From assembly GCA_900073065.1 (NCBI GenBank), contig FJOG01000005.1, positions 1,787,043 through 1,851,042 on the forward strand: 64,000 nt of DNA, written 5' to 3'. The translations under genes and the position numbers were made by a program. The stretch comes from Phialocephala subalpina. Taxonomy: Eukaryota; Ascomycota; Leotiomycetes; Helotiales; Mollisiaceae. The notes below the pieces were generated by a model. It was not told the origin of the DNA, made no database searches, and saw only the letters and a program-made list of their open reading frames with translations. Below, in pieces: positions 57,725 to 64,000 of this stretch. Each line of letters begins with the position of its first letter. Positions within the stretch are counted from its first letter, which is position 1.

Positions 57725-58335
57725 GTCTTGCGCGAGACTTATATCTATCATTTGTCACTTCACTTTATACTTCGGCTGTAATCCTACAATATTCATTCTC
57801 GCTGAAAAGATGACGACGAAAAGGGGGACCACTTTGGCTTTCAGGAACCCTAACTCCACATCTTGAATTTAGCGAGCCCCGTTACCGACCCCTGCATGGA
57901 GCTGTGATTTTACAGCCCTTTATCAGAGACAAAATTATAACAGCGAGTTGCGGAGTAGTTGAACAAGAGTATGAGTACGACGACAAAGGGTATCAGCCTT
58001 GGCAGGAGCGACACGGGCGTTACCGGTACAACAATCATGCCGGGCACGGATTTCTCACTGCCGAGGGGCCCAGCGACGATGTTGAGTGGGAACCGGAGGA
58101 TCCTACTGATGTAAGCGACTATCAACCTGGAGATAGTCAAACCGACGATGAGGCAGACTCCCCGGATGAGTGGTGCGATGGAAATATTTAGGCTATGCTG
58201 TTATTTTGTTGTATTTTTCTAGCTAGAACAATGCAGTTTTCTTTTCTTTTACAAGGCTAAATCAACAAGCTGGAATGGGGAGCAGTTCTTAACGCCAACC
58301 CAATGCTTGAATGCCCAAAACCAACCCATATGCAC
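57725..58335. other. Intergenic region with an ATG-less open frame
   Basis: A plus-strand frame at 57904-58191 reads acidic, protein-like sequence (EYEYDDKGYQPWQERHGRY, later SDDVEWEPEDPTDVSDYQP) but contains no ATG. It would have to be a downstream exon after the acceptor-like TTTTACAG. No upstream exon was found, so no gene is called. Confidence 0.35.
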
Positions 58336-59342
58336 CTATAACCGACTCCTAAACCCGCCAACGATCAACGGGAACTGTCCCTTCTCATACTTCGCCCAAG
58401 CTTTCTCGACCTCAACATTGACATCATAACCCCAAAGCCATTCCCGGAAGACTGGATCCCTCCACTTGTTGGGGTATCCCTCATACGGCTCCTCATTAAA
58501 CTCGGCGAGCTGTCTATCTCGCTCTTCTTGCCGTGGACCATCGTGTATATGGAAGATTTGTTGATAATGACTTGATTGTTTTACCACTCGTGTAGTTCGT
58601 GCTTTTCGGAGTGCTTCGTAGATTGTGAGGATGTCGGGGAGTTGGGATCTTGAGGAGATGTAGGAGAGGAGGCGGCCGAGGCAATATCCATCTTCAACAG
58701 CCATTGCTGCTCCGGACGCCAAGTATGGAAGTTCCTTTAACCTAGGATCCTAAGCACAAAAAACTCCTGTATCTCCCTCAAATCTGCCTTCGCGGTGTTT
58801 ACCAATTCTGGTAAATTATCCGGACATGCCAAAACTATATTATATAAATCTCCACCCTTCAGTAAGTATCCCACAACGTGGCTATCTGGCCCCATCCAGA
58901 AATTTATAGCCGGCGATTCAACGAGATCTTGCAGGTTTGCGTGTTTTCGCATTTCTGATCCGGAAACAGTAACTCGGTATGCCAAATCTCCTGTCAGCCG
59001 AGGTGGATCCTTCCACCCCAGCAGCGCTTCTCTGCAAACGGATTTCAGCCCATCTGCTCCAATAACAATATCTGCCTTAAAATCCTTTCCTCTCGCTAAT
59101 AAGACCCTTGGAGTTTCGAAATCGATTCCAGTGACTCTTTGAGAAGAAGTGTATCAGCACCTAACTCTCGTGCTTTCTCAACCAGTGTCCGGTGGTAGTC
59201 CGCGCGATGGATATGCAAATACGGTGAACTGTATCTTCGTTCACAATATGGGAGAGTAGGTTGGGTGGAGAGAACTCGGCCATCTTTGTAGGAGCGGAGG
59301 ACGAATTCGTGAGGTTTCACGGAGAGAGATTCGATTTTGTTG
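58336..59342 (-). pseudogene. FAD-dependent monooxygenase, two frameshifts, partial
   Basis: The minus-strand gene is cut at its 5' end by the assembly gap. From the gap it reads YLHIHRADYHRTLVEKAREL, then shifts frame near 59133 to RVTGIDFETPRVLLARGKDF and IVIGADGLKSVCREALLGW (the GADG-x-x-S flavin/NADPH motif). After ADLREIQEFF it shifts again near 58745 to DPRLKELPYLASGAAMAVED (the FAD-binding block) and ends WAKYEKGQFPLIVGGFRSRL. Each break is explained by one missing base in a short run (AAA, GG). Class A salicylate-hydroxylase-like flavoprotein, cytosolic, substrate unknown. The N-terminal Rossmann GxGxxG must lie in the gap. Confidence 0.75.
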
Positions 59343-59794
59343 NNNNNNNNNNNNNNNNNNNNNNNNNNNNNNNNNNNNNNNNNNNNNNNNNNNNNNNNNN
59401 NNNNNNNNNNNNNNNNNNNNNNNNNNNNNNNNNNNNNNNNNNNNNNNNNNNNNNNNNNNNNNNNNNNNNNNNNNNNNNNNNNNNNNNNNNNNNNNNNNNN
59501 NNNNNNNNNNNNNNNNNNNNNNNNNNNNNNNNNNNNNNNNNNNNNNNNNNNNNNNNNNNNNNNNNNNNNNNNNNNNNNNNNNNNNNNNNNNNNNNNNNNN
59601 NNNNNNNNNNNNNNNNNNNNNNNNNNNNNNNNNNNNNNNNNNNNNNNNNNNNNNNNNNNNNNNNNNNNNNNNNNNNNNNNNNNNNNNNNNNNNNNNNNNN
59701 NNNNNNNNNNNNNNNNNNNNNNNNNNNNNNNNNNNNNNNNNNNNNNNNNNNNNNNNNNNNNNNNNNNNNNNNNNNNNNNNNNNNNNNNNNNNNN
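59343..59794. other. Assembly gap (run of N)
   Basis: 452 undetermined bases. They should contain the N-terminal ~65 codons and the start of the monooxygenase. Confidence 0.99.
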
Positions 59795-59976
59795 GGGGAG
59801 TTGGTCTTCCTCGATTTTGGCGAAGTCCACAACCCTCCTTCGACACGAGAACTACATTATCCTAGAACGCGAAAACCTCACCCCTCGCGCATTAGAAGGT
59901 TGAGTATCTCACCAAGATCGTTGACAGTGGAGAATTTGTCGACTGCAAAAGGCACAACCACGATGTCGTCGCCTTC

Positions 59977-60015
59977 TCGAGTTTCCGACTCGAGTTTCCG
60001 ACTCGAGTTTCCAAC
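59977..60015. repeat. 13-base tandem repeat, three copies
   Basis: TCGAGTTTCCGAC occurs at 59977-59989 and 59990-60002, with a one-mismatch copy at 60003-60015. It lies between the monooxygenase and the 2EXR gene. Confidence 0.9.
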
Positions 60016-60404
60016 ACCACATCATAACGACAAACGAACTCTGAAATTCAGACTCAGTCTCGATGACGCGCCTCAATCCCACCTTGTACGATTCCCCTTC
60101 CTCGTCTCCCTCCTTAAGCCACGTTACATCGGCCGACGATCTATCGATTTCACCCCCAACTCCAACAATGCCGAACAATCTAGCAGGATCAAGGCTTCTT
60201 CACTCCACCTTGTTATCGGTCATGGATAAAATACACCTCAAATCGATCATGGTTTCAAATATACATTCCGAGTTATCAGCCTCTCGCCCCGGGGCAAATT
60301 TCTTGAAGTTACATTCGAGCGCAGCCTCCAAGGACTTTATCGCAACAAGAAAACAAAGCTCAATCACTATCTCAGTACCAATATACCGCTACCACAACCC
60401 CGAA

Positions 60405-61148
60405 ATGCACACATCTACCGATGATCATCCTTCGAACTCGGCTTCGGCAACGTCCACGAACTCAACAACTTCTAACTCCACTCCTGTCGCAACATTCCAC
60501 CCATTCCCCAGGCTTCCCAACGAGCTGCGACACGTCATCTGGGAACTATCTGTCGCTTGCAGACTGGTCAGAACGGTGGATGGAACAATCAGATTTACGT
60601 GTGGCACTAGCAAATGCTTGGATCCACGCACCACGGCCACATGTCCTTGTTACGACAACGTTGCAATTCTCCAGGTTAACAAGGAATCAAGAGCCCTCCT
60701 CACAAAACATTTTAGACAGTTCTGGTTTCAGTTGGACAGCCGCACACTCGGCGATATTAGGACCAAAAGCTTCCATTTCAGCCTCGAGAACGATCTGTTG
60801 TGCGTTGGGAATGTGGGTTCGAGTGATGGCGCAAGGATTATATCTAACTTCTTCGAGAAAGTTCGGTACGTATACATGCCGATCGGTGGCCTCCGAGTCC
60901 AGTCAAACTGGCAGAATAATGAACATAATGATTTGTTCCTGAGGCTACCCAACTTCAACAACCTACAACACCTGTTTGTCATTCTGACTGGCCTCCCGAC
61001 CCACCTGAAGAATGGCAGACTTCAACAGCAAATTAATGAACTTATTCAAAGGGTCAGGAGTTTGAATTCTGACTGGAATGTGCCATCTTGGACGATGGTT
61101 GAGAATGAGGAGAAGCTGCTTGAGCTGTGGCAAGGATGGAAGAAGTGA
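60405..61148 (+). CDS. 2EXR-family protein
   Basis: Intronless, 247 residues from MHTSTDDHPSNSASATS. A longer in-frame ATG at 60063 would add 114 residues of low-complexity sequence and is less likely. After a Ser/Thr-rich leader comes the 2EXR signature ATFHPFPRLPNELRHVIWEL, then VNKESRALLTKHFRQFWFQL (the NRESR-like block) and FSLENDLLCVGN. The C-terminal part is PNFNNLQHLFVILTG and ends EEKLLELWQGWKK. 2EXR proteins are abundant, lineage-expanded fungal proteins without a known biochemical role. This copy is intact, while its neighbour at 61712-63014 and the copy at 53 kb are dead. Confidence 0.82.
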   Translation: MHTSTDDHPSNSASATSTNSTTSNSTPVATFHPFPRLPNELRHVIWELSVACRLVRTVDGTIRFTCGTSKCLDPRTTATCPCYDNVAILQVNKESRALLTKHFRQFWFQLDSRTLGDIRTKSFHFSLENDLLCVGNVGSSDGARIISNFFEKVRYVYMPIGGLRVQSNWQNNEHNDLFLRLPNFNNLQHLFVILTGLPTHLKNGRLQQQINELIQRVRSLNSDWNVPSWTMVENEEKLLELWQGWKK

Positions 61149-61711
61149 GTCGAAACACTGAGAGTGCCAGAGAGTTGATGACACTTACCAAGACATTCTT
61201 CTATGCCTACATCTGCGTTCCTACTACCAATATTTGCGGCAACAAGTACATGGGAAGGAGATAAGGGAGAAAATATGGAGAGATAAATTGGGCGTCAGTC
61301 TTGCGGAAGTAGCATGCAGTGAGGCGATGTTGTAATGAAGCTGCTCTGGCATCTTGCAGGGCTGCCGGGGGGAAAGCGTTTACGGAGTGCAACAGGTTGG
61401 TTGGGCGTACTGTACATTTATGATTGCTGGCAATGCCATCAACTTTCTTTTCTGCAATAAAATTACACTCTTGACTTACTCTCCCTAATCTTGAATCCAA
61501 TTATCACAGTACTTAGTGCGAGTGATATATAGCTTCCATATTGGGCAAGATTAACCTAACCTGGATTAGCTTACCGACTTCCGTGAAAGGAAGTCGCATT
61601 GCAATCTCGACCACCATTTGAATACCGACCGAGAGTCTCAAGTATAAAATCATGAGATGCCTTTGAATCTTGCATGTTCATCTACCATCAAATTCAGCAA
61701 ACGAGGGCACA
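61149..61711. other. Intergenic region
   Basis: Between the intact and decayed 2EXR copies. Nothing recognised. Confidence 0.5.
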
Positions 61712-63014
61712 ATGGCACGCCGCAAAGAAAAGAAAAAAAGCTTGAAGTCGACGCCAAAGGCCACTGTCAAGGAAGACGCCAGTGCGGATTCAACACTCAC
61801 TTCATCAGTGTCCAGCCTCGATCTCTCATCGGAGGGCACTACTCCGCGGACGAGTATAGTCACTAGCATTAAGTATCCGTGATTTGCTCTTTTTACACCA
61901 AAACTCGCCTTATTCCACGCCACGCATTACAATAACTACCTTTTAAAAAGTTATAAGAGTTAAAACTTTGATTATTTCGATTAATTCTAATTGAACTACT
62001 TCCTCGGATTATATTTCATTTGATGTTTTAATATAGAAGTAAAGTGTTAAACTCGAAGAGTATAATATTTAAGCGAGTTTATTAGCGAATTGCATCATTT
62101 TACTCAACCTCTTTATATTTAGCTTAGAATTTACCGGGAAATTACTCGCTACTTTATTAAAAATTAGAAGAAATACGCGAAATGCTCCCATTAAAAGATT
62201 TGTCTAATCAGATTTCAAATATTTAGGTGGCATTATAGGTAAATCGTATAGTGATTTACGTGAGTTTTGGTGGTAAAACAGCAAATCACGGATACTTAAC
62301 CGAGGTAACTGTAGCTCTTCTATTCAAAAACCCCTCCCGGTTCTCATTGGACAGAACTTCTGAAGTTCCCGGAGAAATTCGAAACATGATTTGGGGATTC
62401 TGTATCACACGACGGGTTGTCAAGGTCTTCGACTGGGAAATCCAATACTCTAGTCAGCCACTAGCACTCTACGCCAATCAAGAATCCAGATCTCTCATAT
62501 CGCCCTACTATCACCGGATAGAGAGAAAACCAGCGAATAAGAAGGACTTATTTAAAAACAAGCCAAAATACCTCCTGTTCAACCCCGAGAACGATCTTCT
62601 CTGCATCGGACACATGAACCCCTCACACTGCACGTCGATCCACAACGAGCTGCCAACAATTGCCAAGTACGTTTACATTTCGATCGAGTCATTGAAGAAT
62701 CAGACTGCTGTAGCTGTAGCTCTAAACTTAGAATCACAACATTCTAGCAGTTTTGACTACTATGGAGGACTGCGTCCCTGCATGAAGGAGATTGAGAAGT
62801 TAGAGCACGTTTTCGTTGTGCTGAGTGGCAAGCACAAGAACTCGTGAGATAGAAGACTTTTTCAAAGGTGCTGATCAATGGATTTGTTGGAAGTTGTTTG
62901 ACGGAGTTTTTGAAGAATTGGGTGAAGAGGAACCCGGAAAGAAGGATGCCTACATTTACGGTGGTTGAGCATGAGAAGGATCTACTGAAGATTTGGCAAG
63001 ATTTCCGGGATTGA
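61712..63014 (+). pseudogene. 2EXR-family gene disrupted by an inverted-repeat element
   Basis: The gene opens with ATG at 61712 (MARRKEKKKSLKSTPKATV ... SSEGTTPRTSIVTSI) and is cut by an inserted element at 61873-62295. Beyond it the 2EXR core resumes: RTSEVPGEIRNMIWGFCITR, YANQESRSLISPYYHRIE, LFNPENDLLCIGH and LEHVFVVLSGKHKNS. After a stop at 62847, two further frame changes are needed to reach REIEDFFK and then LTEFLKNWVKR ... FTVVEHEKDLLKIWQDFRD (stop 63014), which aligns with the end of the intact copy at 60405-61148. The frames before and after the insertion also disagree. It is a tandem paralogue that died by insertion plus later indels. Confidence 0.75.
61873..62295. mobile_element. 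MITE-like element with ~35-base inverted repeats, TTAA target
   Basis: 423 bases, about 70% A+T, bounded by near-perfect inverted repeats that begin GTATCCGTGATTTGCT on the left and, on the opposite strand, the same on the right (...AGCAAATCACGGATAC). The match extends for ~35 bases to CCAAAACTC. Both sides are flanked by TTAA, which could be a TTAA target duplication (piggyBac-like) or a TA duplication (Tc1/mariner-like). There is no internal frame, so it is non-autonomous. It sits inside the coding region of a 2EXR gene. Confidence 0.82.
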
Positions 63015-63257
63015 ACTTCTCATATTGGCAGAATTAGGGGTAGAAGTGAGCATTGAAATTGATTGTAGAAGGAGCCCCTGCCAGTGGCCTAGGTGCTGAC
63101 TTGCAATATCATACATGACAAATCGTGTTTCCATTCCTATCGTATCAATGTATTGTACAGCTGTCCCCAAACCCTTCTTACAAATAAACGCGCCTCACAA
63201 TGTCAACACCTAATTCGCCTTGCCTAAGCACCGCACAAGAACGACACGCTATTACAG
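63015..63257. other. Intergenic region
   Basis: 3' flanks of two converging loci. Nothing recognised. Confidence 0.5.
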
Positions 63258-64000
63258 CTAAATATTATCTCTGTTGACCTCATTGTCTGAATCAATCAAA
63301 TAAAATGTCGAGTTGTGAGGTAAAGCTTGGATGGGTGATGTGGTGTCTGATGCCATGCCCCTGACGGGAAAGTCATGTAATTGAATGAAGTTTTGGTTCG
63401 AGGAAAACGAGCGTCTGAAGATTCTGGAACCTGTACTCTGCTTGCCTTGGTTTGAAGAGCTTTGATTTAGTTGTGAATTCTCTGGAGTTCGGACTTTCTG
63501 GAACAATGGACGTAAGGTCGGGAGGCAGGCAGCGACAATACCAAGGCAGCCCTCGGCAGCCGACCATATCGTAGGAACTGTTAAGTACCCTGTTATGTAA
63601 CGTCAATATCTTTCTATAGGTAGGATCAAAGAATGACTCACAAGTGTAGTCGATGCCATGAATTTGAAAAAGAGAACACCATCTGGCCAGACCAACAGCA
63701 CAAGTTCTGTTATGATAAGTAACGCTTAACGTTCCGGGTTGCGTCCAGGAGTACTCACAAAGAACCAAGGAGGAAGATGCCGGTTAGCTGGAGCTTCTGT
63801 TGAATTGATGATTGTAGATACCACACGGCACGTAACGGTAGAACGAGGATTATAAAGTCGGTTATAACGTTGAGTCCAGAGCCGATGATATAAAACAATG
63901 TTGCATCTATGCAAGAGCCTTTGCCACTCTTATCCCAGGTATATTTCAGTGGCCGGCACGTTAGGGACACAACGAAGACAACCATTATACCCCAGAGGAC
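63258..64000 (-). CDS. Rhodopsin-like fungal integral membrane protein (5' end cut off)
   Basis: Minus strand, beginning outside the window. Exons seen: 64000-63759 (partial), 63706-63642 and 63577-63258, with introns of 52 and 64 bases (GTGAGT donors). The visible part reads LTCRPLKYTWDKSGKGSC, GSGLNVITDFIILVLPLRAV, then WYLQSSIQQKLQLTGIFLLG, VGLARWCSLFQIHGIDYT and TIWSAAEGCLGIVAACLP with TLRPLF. These are the conserved last membrane helices of the fungal rhodopsin-domain family (the D-x-x-I-x-x-LP and E-x-x-x-G-I/x-AACLPTLRPL blocks). A ~80-residue hydrophilic cytosolic tail follows. Plasma-membrane proteins of this family are numerous and mostly unassigned; some relatives are Pth11-like sensors. 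No lesion is visible in this part. Confidence 0.82.

Noticed and set aside
1..64000. CRISPR arrays, bacterial operons, prophage or plasmid features
   Set aside because: Intron-rich eukaryotic genes throughout; no regularly spaced direct repeats with unique spacers.

Overview
This 64 kb window is nuclear DNA of a filamentous ascomycete (Pezizomycotina). The evidence is the many 44-113 bp introns with GTAAGT/GTGAGT donors and CTAAC/CTGAC-like branch sites, together with a Zn2Cys6 regulator, a HET-domain protein, three 2EXR-type loci and a rhodopsin-like membrane protein. A leotiomycete-like fungus is my guess; the sequence alone does not fix the class. Exon structures below were worked out by hand from splice signals and reading-frame continuity. 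No database search was possible.

Layout. 0-7.6 kb: ngg1/ada3 (SAGA histone acetyltransferase module), an orphan 512-residue protein built on three copies of a GY-x-x-Q motif and studded with a recurring GGGACATT hairpin motif, two mini cysteine-rich proteins, and a secreted zinc deaminase. 8.7-17.2 kb: a frameshifted D-2-hydroxyacid dehydrogenase, an SNM1/Artemis-type metallo-beta-lactamase nuclease, and a conserved acidic protein. 18.5-26 kb: an MFS sugar-type transporter, a TauD-type dioxygenase and a divergent Zn2Cys6 regulator, which may form a small nutrient-use module. 27-37.5 kb: mitochondrial sulfite oxidase, an unresolved spliced gene, a broken large conserved protein, a small NLS/SIM protein and a cation diffusion facilitator. 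38-47 kb: gcn5, ost5, rad1, a HET protein, a blasticidin-S-deaminase-like cytidine deaminase and an LPFELR-type protein. 49-52.3 kb: a bacterial-style MgtA P-type ATPase carrying six introns. 52.8-64 kb: a gene graveyard with two 2EXR pseudogenes, two inverted-repeat elements, a WSC-domain remnant, a frameshifted aminotransferase and a frameshifted FAD monooxygenase that runs into an assembly gap. It also has one intact 2EXR gene and a rhodopsin-like gene cut by the window end.

How the parts relate. Ngg1 and Gcn5 are partners in the same acetyltransferase module, and the SNM1-like nuclease and Rad1 both serve DNA-damage responses. Housekeeping genes are intact across roughly 20 kb of coding sequence. 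Nearly every frameshift or nonsense lesion falls in accessory metabolic or lineage-specific genes, which points to real gene decay rather than uniform sequencing error.
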